Shown one piece after another: positions 12,711-25,946 of a stretch of 64,000 nucleotides of DNA (position 1 is its first letter; each line of letters begins with the position of its first letter). The notes under the pieces were generated by a model. It saw nothing but the letters and a program-made list of their open reading frames with translations, was not told the DNA's origin and made no database searches. The stretch spans positions 31,890,001 to 31,954,000 of the forward strand of contig JAIVEN010000014.1 of NCBI GenBank assembly GCA_026686845.1, in the 5' to 3' direction. Source of the DNA: Adenanthera pavonina (lineage: Eukaryota > Streptophyta > Magnoliopsida > Fabales > Fabaceae). A program made the translations under genes and the position numbers.

Positions 12711-12842
12711 TGCAATATCCCTATTTTTATGGGATAATATAGAATGCCTAAAAGATGGAAAAGGAAGTGAGACAATGAAGATACATGTTTAGTCTCTAGA
12801 TGGAATTAATTTTCCATATGATTTTTAGAAGAAAGTATATAT

Positions 12843-15800
12843 TGTAACACCTTACATTTAACTTTATTTCCCATATAGTAGAATTCATCTAAGTTAATTT
12901 GTACCATTAAAGGAGCTTGAATCATATAAAAACCGAAAAGAGAATTTTCAAAAATTTTGAGTACTGTTCACTTGGTAAATTTCATTTTACCAACAAAACT
13001 TTGAAAATTCATAACTAATTTTACAAAAAATCTTCTTGGGGTAATTCAAGTCTCTGAAAATAGTTAAAAATATTATCCATATGGGAAAAATAGAAATCAA
13101 AACAAATACTAAGTCAATTCATACAGTTTATTCCTCTAAAAACTATTATAGATTTGGTCAATTTCACTTTCCTAGGATTTTGACCTTAATTTTAGAAATT
13201 CATATATCATTCTACCCTCAACCAATTCATGAATTCTTTACATTATTTGAAAGCCCTGCATGTCTACTTTTTAGAAATATTTTTTTGTACAGTTATTCAA
13301 TTTGTACTGGGCATGACATTAACTTAAACCATTAAGGGTCATAATTCAACTTCTACTAAGACAGTTTTAGGAAAACTTGCATTTCTCTCATTACTCCCAA
13401 ATCAGTAGCATGTTAAGCTTAATACATAGACCTTTCCATAAAGCACATAATTTTTGGAGTTATATATGATTTTGTACTACCTTTTGAATCTACTAGTACT
13501 AACAAAGGAAGTTCCAATTTTCCAACCTTATCCAATTTTGACCCACAACTTCTAAAATTCACTATAAATTGTGTGCTTATCCAACTTAGGTGTTCTTTGG
13601 CTTTATGGAAAGCTTATTTCATCTAATTTTAGAGAATGTAAATCACTTAAACTAATTGTCCTCTTACTCATGAAAAATACCTATGTTTCTATTAGACTAT
13701 TCAATATGAGCTTTTCCATTCATAACTTGACAAAATAAGCTTCATAACCATTTCACATCACCATTCATTGATTCAAATTCATACATAAAATTTCATGGTG
13801 CTTTTAGGAATATGATAGCATAAAGGTATAGACCACAAAACATATACATGATTTTACATGATATCTCAAATTATAACATCATAGCTTGAACTTCTACGTC
13901 AAGTAACAATTCCCTCTCCTTCTTCAGTAGCTCACTTATCACCCATGTATTGCTTGGCCCTAAACATTTTAGTATTTTTGGAAGAGTGAGATTCAAAGAA
14001 TCTCAGTAGTATTAACCATTCATGCATTCATATTGTCATGTCATTCATAAAAATATCAATCAATTTCATTAAAACATAACATACCAAAATTATTTCATAA
14101 AAATTTTACCAGAGTTTCTCTTTACATTTTGGACATCTCGAGGTTATAAAACCCCTTATCCAACTCAGCCAACATTCATAAACATCACAAAACATTCAAA
14201 CAAACAAGTGGCAAGTCATGGATTTCAATGCAAAATAATAAGACAATATAAAGCTAGAATTGGTAATATGTTACCTTATTGGCTTCCTTTGCTTTTCACC
14301 TTTGGTGTACCTCTTTAAAGTACTTCCACATGCTTTCTTGAACCTAACCATAACATCAAATAGGATCATAAGTCACTGGTTCATGAAGATGCTTCATAAA
14401 GTTTTCACAAAACCCTAAAATCTCATATAACTATCCTTAGCCTTTTTAATGAAATCATCACTTGTTCCTAAGGTTTTTCACCATGAGGAACTCATTTTGG
14501 CATTAAAATCATGAAATTCCAACTCTAAAATAATGCCCTGTTCAGACCCAAAATAATGAGAGAAAGAGAGAGATTGATTTTCTTTGAAACACTTTCTACA
14601 ATTCATGAAATCATGCTTTTAGTGGTTAAATCATGCTTTGGCTTAACTTTGATGCATTAAAACCTAATTCTTTTCACATTCCTAACCTAGGCCACATCTA
14701 AGCATGAGAAGGTAAACAAGAAAACTTCATGAAATCATCTTAAGCTACTAAGGAAACTAGCTTCAAGTAGTAAGATTCTCATCTTGCATTTTGAGTTCCA
14801 TCTCCAAACTTTGCTTCGCTCTTTTCTCTCTTCCTTTCTTCACATCAAGTTCCTCTCTTGGTTCTGAAATTTTTGGCTTCTCAGACCCTTAATACAACAT
14901 ATAATGCTACCAAGAGGAGAGAGATGTGATAGAGAGAATTAATCTGAATTAGATAACTTAACTTGGGTTACTTTTAAGACTACTTCTTCACCAAGTTTTC
15001 AAGAAATAATATAAAATTCTTTTTCATCACATGGACTACAGATTTAGGACTTCTATTTCATGCAGGCAGCACCTAATTTAGCCAAAAGGAGAGATATCTA
15101 ATAAGGAACTTAATTATCTCACTATTTACTTCCTTAATCACACTTACTTTTTGACTAAAAAGGCAAGCCTTCTTGAACAAGTTTTGTGACAAAAATCACA
15201 TGCCAAATAAGAGGGATAAGGCATCTAAAAATTGCTCCATAATTTTTATGAACCAAAATACCTTTTACCCATTAATTTTACCCTTACTTGTTAAATGTTT
15301 TTGCTGTAATTGACATTAAATTGGTATAGGATTATCCAAAAATTACTTTTGGACTAAAATCATGTTGTTAATTCAAAATATATATGGGCAGGATCCATTA
15401 CTATTCTTGACACTGTACTGCTTTTTCTGCAGCATAAAATCTCTTTTAATCGGTATAATATTAACTTTAAAACTTCATTGCCCAACATAAAATCATATTG
15501 GTCTAATTAACTTCCAAGGAAAATTCCATTAGGCTTAACTTATCAAGATCTTCATTTTTCATATTTTATAATTTTTCATATTCACAAAATACTCTTAACC
15601 CAAGACAAATTTATAATTTTTGAAATTTTTGGGTTTTTGTTGTAATTTTTCCCAAGACTTATTTAACTTAGTAACTTTTCATGCTTAAGGGATCAAGTTG
15701 CAAAATATTTTATATCTTGGAGTGAAAATATAATTCTCATTTTTTCCATTTAACAGAAAAATGACCCATTTGATCTTTTTCACGTTTAACAATGTCTCTT

Positions 15801-16314
15801 CTTTTTTCCTAGTTCTTTATACATTTGACAATATCAACATTTTTTCTTGGAGCTTAAATACAATATTTATATTTCACTTCAAATCTAGAAAATGACCATT
15901 TTGCCCCAAGTTGGATAAAATGTAATTATTCATTCTTTTGGGAACTTTCTTATAATTTTACCCAAAAACTAATTTTTTATTATTTCATTTTGCATTATTC
16001 ACATTAATTTTCAAATTGATCTATCTATCAACCTAGACCTGCTAGCTATATAATACTTATACTATTGTGCTCAGCTTAGGATGAGTTTCCATTCAAATGG
16101 TATATTGTATATCTTCCGAGATAAGTTATGAAATTAATTTCTATTAAGGATCTTATGAAAAATTAATTCTAATTAAGAACTAAATATAATTTCTTCTAAA
16201 AGTTACATGAGGAATTAATCCCTTCTAAAGCCCGAGTATATAACATTTTTCATCTCGCTTCATTTCTCTTCTTTTATTCATTTTATAACTTCATGTAAAA
16301 ATAGGGATATTACA
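12843..16314 (-). repeat. Chromovirus-like solo LTR (3472 bp), TATAT/TGTAT flanks
   Basis: It starts TGTAACACCTTAC and ends GGGATATTACA. The 5-bp flanks are TATAT (12838-12842) and TGTAT (16315-16319), one mismatch apart. The target is the same LTR family in opposite orientation, so the region is an inverted repeat: 12711-12735 pairs with 16297-16314, and 16391-16490 pairs with about 16000-16090. A 17-base hairpin gagattcaaagaatctc lies at 13988-14004 and recurs in sister LTRs. No internal region or PBS is present. Confidence 0.8.
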
Positions 16315-16496
16315 TGTATGATCCTTAATTGGAATTAATTTTCTACAAGGTCCTTAGCAAAAATTAATTCTAGAATTTAACCAAAAAAATGTATATAATA
16401 TACCAGTTCAATGGAAGCCCATCTTGAGTTGCGCATAACAATATAAGTATTACGTAGTCAAGAGGTCAAGGTTAAAAGATAGACCAATGTGAAGTT

Positions 16497-19360
16497 TGTA
16501 ACACCTTACTTTTATCTATATCTTTCCATATATTATAGTATGTACAATGTCCAAATAGCTCATATTAAGAGCTTGAACCATTAATAGAACCAAATTTTTT
16601 AAAGAAAAAAAACGTGGTACTATTCCTTTGATTCTCAAGTTTTCTGGACGAACTTTGAAAAATCATAACTTAATCCAGAAAAATTGTATCAATGTATTCA
16701 AGTCTTTAATGAAGCTAGAAACATGATGTACAAGATAAAAATATGAAAATTTCATTTAATCTAACCAATTAGTACATTTTATTGCTCAAACTTACACTAT
16801 ACAAATGGTCATTTCTCTCTTTTCCAGGATTTTGGCTGTGCATTTACAAATTCATATCTAACTTTATACTAAGCCAACTCATGTGTTCTATATGCCATTG
16901 GAAAGATATATATGTCTACTTACCTTCATATTTTTATTATACATTTATTTTGTCTAGACAGGGTACAATATTAATTTGAATCACTAGGAATCATAACATC
17001 ACTTTTTCTGGAACAATCTTGGGAAAACTTGTATGTCTCTCATTGTACAACTCCAATTGAACTCAAGCTAGTGGAATATTAACCTCAAAAGATAAATATT
17101 TTCATAAATGTAAGCCACTAAATTTTGGGAGCTCTGTACTATTTTATACTTCCTTTCAAAGTAAGTGATACTTACAGTGAATTTCGCAGCTTTTACTTTA
17201 CTGTCCAGTTTTGACCCTTAAATTCAAAAATATACTATAAATTGTACACATATCCAAATTGAGTGTTCTTTAGCTCATTGGAAATCTTGTTCTCTATAGT
17301 TTTAGATAATATATAAAACTTGACTTACTTGCCCTATCTCAGTCAAACAGTATTGACTTTACTTTCATTACTACAAAATGAACTTCTAACAATATAACAT
17401 GGCAAAGTAGACTTCATAACAAGCTTATATGATCATTCCATGTTTCAAATCCATGCCAAACATTTTATAATGCTCATAAGAACATAATAGTACAATGGCA
17501 CAGATCTAAAAGCATATACATGGTTTTATACATAATTTCAAAAAAATACACTTATAACTTGAAGACATCATTAAGCATCTTCCTCTTCTTCATTCTCCTT
17601 AGCCTTTTGGACTCCTTTGCCATAGCTTGTGCCTAGTCATTTGGGATACTTGAGGGGATGAGATTGGGGGCATTCTCAGTAGCAAGTTACATTTCATGCA
17701 ATTATGTCAATAATATCAAATAACTCAATTTTGATCACATTTAATCACATCAATCATATTTAAACAATAAATTGCCACATTGGTCATAAAAAATTCGGTA
17801 GCATAACAGCATAGAAAATGGACATCCTGGGGAATAAAACCCCTTATTTTATAGCCAAGACTAATCAAAGAAATCACAATTGTAATATGGCAACACAATT
17901 TAATCATAGAAAGATAATGAAAGAACATAAAGCAAGAATATGAAACTTAGCTACCTTGAAGCATTCCTTTGGCTCTTTCTCTTGAATCTAATGCTTCCAC
18001 TAGCCTCCTTAGGCTTCCTCAAGTCCCTTAACATCATTAAACACTTGCTCAATCAACTAGAACAAGTAGCTACTTCATAAAGTCTCATTTAAAACCCTAA
18101 AGACTCAATTTCTTTATCTAAAGCCAATCATTGAGCCAATGCTTATCTTTAAGGTTTTTCATCATGGGAAACTCATTTTTGCCATCAAATACATGAAAAT
18201 CCAGTTCCTTACCACCTTATTAGTCTGACCAAAATCTGTTCTTAAGAGGAAGAAATTGGTTTTTCACAAAACTTGCTTAAATCATACTATACTTGATTCC
18301 TCTTGCAAAATCTCATACCAAATCATGATTTTATGACTTTAAAACAACTTTTCTTTCCATTAATCATGCTTGGCCAGATTATAACAGTGGATGAAGGAGA
18401 GAAAATTTCAAGGGAACTAACTCATAGAGCTTAGAATTTATACTAGAACACTTAAAGAACACAAGAGGTTTGCTTACCAATTTTCCTTGCTTTTCTTCCT
18501 TATTTTTTCTTCTCTTTTTCTTTCCTCCTCCCCATGTAGCCTCCCTTTATTTCTCCTTTGCTGCAGCTTCTCTTTCCCCTTTCTAAGTGTCCAAAACATC
18601 CAACTTGAGGGGGTATAAATAAAAGAAGCGAACTAATAAAATTATGCCACCTAAGCTTCTTGGTTTTTCTTGAAAATGACATAATTAATTGAATAATATA
18701 ATTCTATCATGTGCAGCTTGTTGGCCACGAAATAGGGGGTATTTTGGTCTAAAAATTTCAGATATTTACTTATCCAGATATATCCTGAACCGGTCTGGAC
18801 AAATAAAGCTACTTTAGCAGTATATTTTACTATTATTGGGATACATGTTTTAACTATATTGGGATATAAAATTACCATAATATATTTATCTCAATTGGTC
18901 CAAATATAAGACCCACACATTTTTCTTGAATGAATACTACTTCTTCCTGCAATCCAGACTGACATTTATCGGGTAAGATATTAATATTAAATCATAATTA
19001 CCCAATAAATATTATTTTGATCTTAATAAATTCAATACTATATTCCATTGGTCTTAGCTCATTGAGAGCTTCATTTTGACTATAATTTTTTTCATATTTA
19101 CAAAAATACCCTTAACCCGGGATAAATTTATAATTTTTAAAACTTTCGGATTATTAGGTGTAATTTACCCTAAAATTTATAAACTTTTCTTCAATCTTCC
19201 TTCTGCGTTCACCGCTTTAGGGGCAAAAATGTAATTTCTCATTTTTCCTTCTAATCAGAAAAAATGACCTCTTTACCTTATTTCACGCAAAATGGTGTCT
19301 ATCCATTTTTTGCAAATTCTCTATGCATTTTTAGTTATCTAATTTTTTAGGAATGTTACA
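16497..19360 (-). repeat. Chromovirus-like solo LTR (2864 bp), AAGTT target duplication
   Basis: It starts TGTAACACCTTACTT and ends GAATGTTACA, flanked by AAGTT at 16492-16496 and 19361-19365, a perfect 5-bp duplication. It is inserted in the plus-oriented LTR described at 12711. Interior order (tgtaacacc, splice-like ACTTAGCTACC, pyrimidine block near 18490-18580) matches the other minus copies. Short ORFs on both strands show no domain. Confidence 0.9.
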
Positions 19361-22326
19361 AAGTTCAATGAAAAAGAATTAATTAAAAATTGATTTTTGA
19401 GGAAATTTACATGATATTACCCAGAAAAATAAATGTTTGCATTTTTTATTAGCTTAGAAGTAATTTCATAAATAAGAAAAATTTCTGTCAAAATGAAGCT
19501 TTTGACATGCTGGAGCCAATGTTATATTGCAAAAAGATTAATTGACTAAAAATTAGAGAAAACTAAGAGACATAGAAATGAATAGAAAATGGGAAAAATC
19601 TTATTCTTGTAGATTAGAAAAAAATAAGAAAATTATGTTTGGCCCTAAAAATGAAAATGTGTTGTAAAATAGTTAGTCGAGAAGAAAATGCATGGGAGAG
19701 ACCACCAAAATAGTTTTGGATAAAATTACACCTATGACCCGAAAGTTTTAAGAATTATAGATTACCCTGGGTTAAGGGTATTTCTTATAAATATGAAAAA
19801 TTATAATTAAAATGAAGTTTTTGAGGAGCCAAGCCCAATAGAATAATGTTTGAAATTTAATTAGATAAATATAATATTTATTGGGTATTAAAGATTTATT
19901 ATTAATATTTTACCCGATAAATGTTATTTAGATTACAGAAAGAGGCAATGTTAATTCAAGAAAAGTGATTAGACATTGATAGAATATATTTTGGATTAAG
20001 ATAATGATTTTGGATTAAAAGTAAATTTTGGATAACTCTGTATCAATTTAAGGACAATTTCTATAAAAATAGTTAATCATTACGGGCAAACTTAATCGGT
20101 AAAGGGTATTTTAGTCCATACAAATTATTAAAGCAATTTTTAGCCAAGAATGGGACAATTGGCGTGCGGCAGCAGCTATAGGACCTCAATCGAATTAGTT
20201 AAAAGCTTTATTTACAAAAATAACTAAAGTTGACAATTAAAGTAACCAAAGTTAATTTTTTTTTTCGTTACTTAATTAAGTCAATAACTCTTCTCCTTCA
20301 GCCCATTTTCATGTCTGAACCAGAGGAGAAAGAGGGAGAGAAGGCATGAAGCTTAAAGCTCAAAGGGAGAAAACAACAAGCAATCTCAAGGTCCTAAGCT
20401 TCCAAGGTAGGTTTCTATGGCTATTATCTTGTATATACTTGAGTATTGTGGTGTTTTATGGGTTATTTCTCTCCATTTTACCTCTAAAAGTTTCAACCTA
20501 GAGAGAGATTATAGAGAGAAAATGGTGCTATGAAGAAATTACACAATGAAAAGCCATAGAAATCCTTCAAGATGCAAGAATATGCCATTAGATTGTAAGT
20601 TTGTTGAGTTATTATTTTTCTACAGTTTTCTCTAATTTTCTTCCTATTTAGGGTTTGTAATAGGCTAAAAATTTCATGATTTTGACCCCAAAAATGAATT
20701 CACTTGGTCCGAAATAGGTAAATACAAGTAGGTTCAAAGGGAAACCAAGTGAAATTTTTAAGTTCATGTTTGAACCTTTTGTTGCAGGTCATTAATGCAG
20801 TAGTTAATGGCCTTATTTTATGATACTTCAGGATTTAAGGAAGTGTTGGAAGATCAAAGAAAAGGTGTTCAAGGTTTGGAAAGTAAAGGAAGGCTATAAG
20901 GTAGTAATATACCTATTTATGCTTATGTTATCATATTTGATTTTTCATGTAGTTATTGCTATGCCATATGTGTATAATGATATTTCATGATGATTGGTAT
21001 TAATTGGCTGAGCAGTTTGATAAGGTTCATAACCTCCAGATGTCCAATTTTGAAAATGAAACTCTGCCGAAATTGTTATGAAATGTTATGACACTGAATG
21101 TTTAAAGTATTTGATGTATGATTTCAAGATATTTCTATGATTTGAATGATAATATGGTTGTATAATTGGGTAATTACTACTGGGATTCCATGAATCTCAT
21201 TCTTTCCAAATTACCAATGTGCTAGGGCCAAGATATGAAAGAAGCCAATGAGAGTGCAAGAGGAATGAAGAAGATAAAGATGGATAACTTAATTTTTACA
21301 AGTTATAATATTATGTATGAGGTGTGAACTTTGTAATTATGTGTGATCATATACCTTAGAGTCCCTCTTGATGTTGAGTATGGATTTTGAACTATGAATG
21401 ATGATATATATATATATATATGTTAAGGGTTAATATTGGGAAGTATCTGAATGAGAAAGCTTATTCTGACCCTTGGTGAGTGGACAAGTTATTGTTCAAA
21501 CAAACAAGGGATCATGTATGTGTGTTATATATGCTTATAAAGTAGATAGAATGAACTTTGCAAAGAACTAAAGATCACTCAATTTTCCTTAGTACACAAT
21601 TTATAATAAATTTTCAAAATTAGAGTTTAGAACAGGATAAGTTGGAAAACTGGAAGCTTAAATCATAGATACTAGAAATTTCAAAAGAAATTATAAAATA
21701 GTACATAGCTCCCAAAATTCAGTGTTTTAGATGCATGAGAAGCTCTATGAATTAGGTTTAACATGCCACTAATTTGAGTGTAATTGGAGTTATATAAAAA
21801 GAGTTATGCATATTTTTCTAAAATTGTTCCAGTTCAGTTTGGTTCTGAACCTTAGAGGTTCTTATATATATTGAATAAATGTTCAAGAAAAATATATCTA
21901 GAAAGTATACATTTAGACATTTCATATGACATAAAGAATACAAGAATTCACTCAAGATATGATAAGATATGAATTTTTAAATTTAAGGCTAAAATTCTGG
22001 GAAGACATAAATGCCTAAATGTACAGTAAAGTTTAAGGAATAAATTGTATGAATTGGCCTAGTAAATGACATGAATCATATTTTTCCCATGTAGACAATA
22101 ATTTTATTTATTTTTAGAGAATGAATCACCTTCATAGTATTTGTTTAGATTTACTTATAAATTTTCAAAATTCGGTTGGTAAAAAGGAAAATACCATATG
22201 AAAAGTAACCTGGATTTTTGGAAAATCTGTTTTACAAAATTAAGTGATTCAAGTTTCTAATCTAGTACTAATGGATTTAAATGGAGTCTAATACATGGAA
22301 AATAAAGCTAAAAGTAAGGTGTTACA

Positions 22327-22690
22327 GAAAATAGAACACTAAGACGAGGAGAAGAGAGCTTACTCAAACTACTTTAGACTCATGAAAGGCTAGTTTGAAT
22401 CATATCTTGAGTTTGGAAGAGAAAGCTTGCCTTGGCCTTTGGTTTCTTTTTCTTCCTTCTTTCTCTCTCCTCCCAATGTCTTTTCTCTCCTTCTTTCTTA
22501 TGTTTTAATTGCTCTCTCTCTCTCTCTCTCACTGGTGCAGCTCGTGGAATACCCAAAGGAGAGAATAAATAGAAAGCATTAATAATAGTTTACAAACAAA
22601 ACCTTGGTTGTGTTAAATCCAAAACTTAACCATTAAATTTTGTTAAGAAATAATATTAAACTCCAATTTTAACACATGCTAATTAGGTGG
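22327..22690 (-). repeat. Fragment of a minus-oriented chromovirus-like LTR
   Basis: A pyrimidine-rich block (CTTCCTTCTTTCTCTCTCC) with a (CT)n run at about 22511-22530, then GGTGCAGCTCGTGG and an AATAAATAG stretch, parallels 18470-18640 of the neighbouring solo LTR. Neither terminus is present. The left edge is cut at the end of the LTR at 22326. Confidence 0.45.
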
Positions 22691-22764
22691 CGCCATGTAG
22701 GAAGAAAATATCTCCAAAATACTGCATATTTTTTCTTATCTTGATATATCCTATGTTGGTTACT

Positions 22765-22934
22765 TTATTGCACCTTCTTCTAATCTGGATGGAAAATGTG
22801 GAATACATCAACATTCTGGCCCAAGTTGGCCAGAAACTAATTCAGTAGCTTGCCTTTATCACCCATTAGTTGTATGTTGTTTGTCTTGTCAATCTAATTG
22901 ACAACAACTTGCTAGCCCATTGGTAGGTTCCAGA
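22765..22934 (-). pseudogene. CACTA-type plant transposase fragment, part 2
   Basis: On the minus strand the frame runs in from 25269-25310, across the inserted solo LTR, and reads DVWNLPMG, then VVVN, MGDKGKLLN and FLANLGQ, ending near HIFHPD. The spacing of W-x-L-P-x-G, G-x-x-G-x-L-L and F-L resembles the conserved core of the plant Ptta/En/Spm transposase family (Pfam Transposase_24), by memory. Four in-frame TAG codons interrupt it, several where Gln or Trp would be expected. It is a dead remnant, probably of an autonomous CACTA element. Confidence 0.4.
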
Positions 22935-25268
22935 TGTAACACCTCTTATTAGGGCTCATTTCTCATGTATTTCATTATTTTAAAGTCCATTTATATCATA
23001 GTAGGATCTCAAATCACAACAAATGCCATAATAAGGTTTTTCTAACTTTGATTACTATTCATTTAATCAAATTTATTTATTCCGATTAAACTTCAAAAAA
23101 TCATAACTAAATCAATACAAATCGTATGCATGTGATTCAAGTTTCTAGGAATAGCTTATAACTTTGTCTACATGGGGAAAATATAGGTTAGAGCAATGAC
23201 TATACTGATCTATACAGCAACCTCTGTGAATTTTCACAATTTATACGAAAACTGCAAAATAATCTTTTTAATTGAGATTAAATATAAAAATACATCAAAT
23301 ATTGCACACACACCCAATTTGAGTGTTATTTGGACCATTGGAAAGCTCTTCCTGTCTACTTTTAAACCATTCATACTTTATACATCAAAAAGTCCAAACA
23401 ATGGCATGTTTACTCTACATAGGTCAAGATAACATCACATTTACAAATTTACACGAAAGGTCAAAGCTCATGGCCAATGTTAGAATTATCAAGTTAATGG
23501 TCAAATTCTTTCTCCTTTCCTTTCTCTTCCTTGGTGGTCTTGCCATTGTTGTTACCTATTCATGGTTAATATTTGGGAGGGTGAGATTCAAAGAATCTCA
23601 GTAGTTAATACCCAACATGCCATCACATCCTCACATTAAGCATGAAAATATCAAGATAACACATTTTGAATACATTAACATATTTGCATCATATGAACTC
23701 ATTAAACTTTTTGCAGAGTTTCATTTTGAAAAATGGACATCCCGAGGTCTTAATGCCCCTCAATCAATTCAGCCAATACACGTAAATCATATCAAAATAT
23801 CATTGCAAAAAGAAACATGATAATATAATGCAAGTATGGGAAATTAACTACCTTATGATGCTCCCTTGCTCTCCAAACTTGGTATGCCACTTCTTGAGCC
23901 TCTTAACACTTCCTTGAACCTAATCATATCATCATATCATGATTTAATCCATTTAGCCACAGATTTTCGGAATTACACAAGACATTACTCACTAAAACCC
24001 AAAATTTTCACTTAGCTTTCCTTTGATCTTTCTTTGTACAACACACTTGTTCTTAAGGTTTTGGACTATGGGGAATCCATTTTTGAGGTCAAAATCATGA
24101 AATTCCAACTCTAAATACTCCCCTTGTTCTGATCAAAATTGTCTCAAAGTGATGGAAAAAGATTTCCTTCAAATCACTTCAAACCATCCATGGATTCTTG
24201 CTTCTAGTGGTTAATCTAAGCTTTTCCCTAAGTTTAATGGTTCAAAACTCATTCCTATTGTTAAATGACATTTGGCCAAAACCCTAAGAGGAAGAGGAAG
24301 AAAATTTACTCCATGAACCATGCTTTAAACACCATGAACTATAAGCTTGGAGTAGTAGAAGACACTTACCAACTTGAGCTCTTGAACATCCGCTTGGGTT
24401 TCCTCTTTTCCTTCTCTTTTTTCTCTCTTCTTCCTTGAGTTTTTCTTTTCTAGTTTGGTTCTGAAAATGGACATGCAGAATGGTGTAAAAGTGAGTGGTT
24501 AAAGGATATATTAGGTGTCTTAAACATGATTACTTTTGCTAATCTTTGATTACTTTATTACATACCTCTTCAAGAAGTTTTCTCAAAAAATAATAAAATA
24601 TTCTTTGGCCTCATTTGCTATAAAAAAGTCACGCATAGGAGAGCTCTAACCGTACCGATAAAACCGTCTTTATATTAATTTAGCATTTTTGGACTACAAG
24701 ACTACTCTAATTTTATTTTAATATTTTCATAATTATTCTATCCCAAATTGTATTTATGTATGGCCCATATCCTAACCTGGTTTCTTTTTAACCATCAGTA
24801 GGGCTCACAGTTTACTTTATCGGTTACTATTACTTTTAAACACTCGACACTGATTATTTCTTTATTTTTGAACAATAACCCTCAGTGCCATATACCATTG
24901 GACTTCTCTCAGTGAGGGCTTCATTTTTACAGTAATTTTGCATATTTACAAAATTACCTTTGACCTAAAATTTAAATTATAATTTTTGAAAATTTTGGGT
25001 CATTAGGTGTAATTTTTTGCAAAGCTTTCCAATTTCTTTCTCCACGTAAATTTTAATATTTTTGGGATGTAGATGTAATTTTTATAATTCTTTAGAGCCA
25101 AAATATAATTTTTGTATTTTTCCATCCAACTGAGAAAAATGATCTCTTTGCCCTATTTCACGCAAAATAGTGTCTATCCGTTTTCATGAATTCCTTGTAT
25201 ATTTTACATTATCATCAATTATGTCCTCTTTTATTACTTAGTATCCAATAAAATTTTGTGATATTACA
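22935..25268 (-). repeat. Chromovirus-like solo LTR (2334 bp), CCAGA target duplication
   Basis: It starts TGTAACACCTCTTA and ends GTGATATTACA, flanked by CCAGA at 22930-22934 and 25269-25273, a perfect 5-bp duplication. The gagattcaaagaatctc hairpin is at 23583-23599. Three small plus-strand ORFs lie in it but have no domain and overlap one another, so they are not called. It splits a CACTA-type transposase remnant. Confidence 0.92.
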
Positions 25269-25480
25269 CCAGACATCTCGCTCAATCAACATCCTAGCAG
25301 TATACTGGCAAGATAGATCTTAGAAAACAAAATAAATGAGTTTACTGGTAGATAAGATGATAAATAATAAGTAACAGAAGTAGAAAATACAAAACTTATG
25401 CCCGATCTCATCAAGGTTTCCTCTTCACTGATATATAAGAGCATTGTTAACATTGCTTTGATCCCTATTGATGTCCTCAT
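25269..25480 (-). pseudogene. CACTA-type plant transposase fragment, part 1
   Basis: The upstream half of the remnant at 22765-22934. The minus frame from about 25310 (MLIERD) joins directly into DVWNLP once the solo LTR and one copy of its CCAGA duplication are removed. A 64-codon open stretch at 25286-25480 overlaps in another frame, so frameshifts are likely. Confidence 0.35.
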
Positions 25481-25946
25481 TTGAGAAATCTATCACATCT
25501 CAGAAGGGGATCACTGGAAAGACATTATCCATCAAGGCGTTTTCTTGTTGCTAGGAGGAGCTGGGAGTCACAAGGTGATGTGTCTATTTTAAAACTATAA
25601 AACACCTACATTTTATGTAGATTTCCCTTTAAAGATGCTAATTTTTCATCTGTTTTTGGCATGATCCTATATAATTTGATGGATATTTGCGTATCAGGAA
25701 AATTATGAAGAGTTTTGAGCATAACAAGGCAAAAAACATGAAGAAAACGGTGCAATTATGAACTAATTTGGTCCTAATTTACTTTCTTACTCGTGATTGG
25801 ATGGGAGGGAGAGAAGGAGCCAAGATTTCGTACTCACCCGACACTAGGTACACTATTGAAGAAATCCTGTTGGCGCCTGATGAAGATTGAGAAGAATAAA
25901 AAATACAATTTAACCAACGCCGAGTGGATTAAATGGCAATGGATCT
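25481..25946. other. Unassigned sequence, continuous with 28347 onward
   Basis: No ORF or known repeat is recognised. Once the solo LTR at 25947-28341 is removed, it joins cleanly into GGCACCAGGTGATGC at 28347. Confidence 0.35.

Larger units (their letters stand above)
12711..22326 (+). repeat. Chromovirus-like 3' LTR, split by two nested solo LTRs
   Basis: The three pieces 12711-12842, 16315-16496 and 19361-22326 (together about 3280 bp) form one plus-oriented LTR that starts TGCAATATCCCTATTTTTA and ends GGTGTTACA. The first two pieces align with the minus-oriented copy at 16010-16314 across the insertion point, which shows they were once contiguous. A polypurine tract precedes the start, so this is the 3' LTR of the element to its left. 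A dinucleotide AT run lies near 21402-21422. It encodes nothing. Confidence 0.7.
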
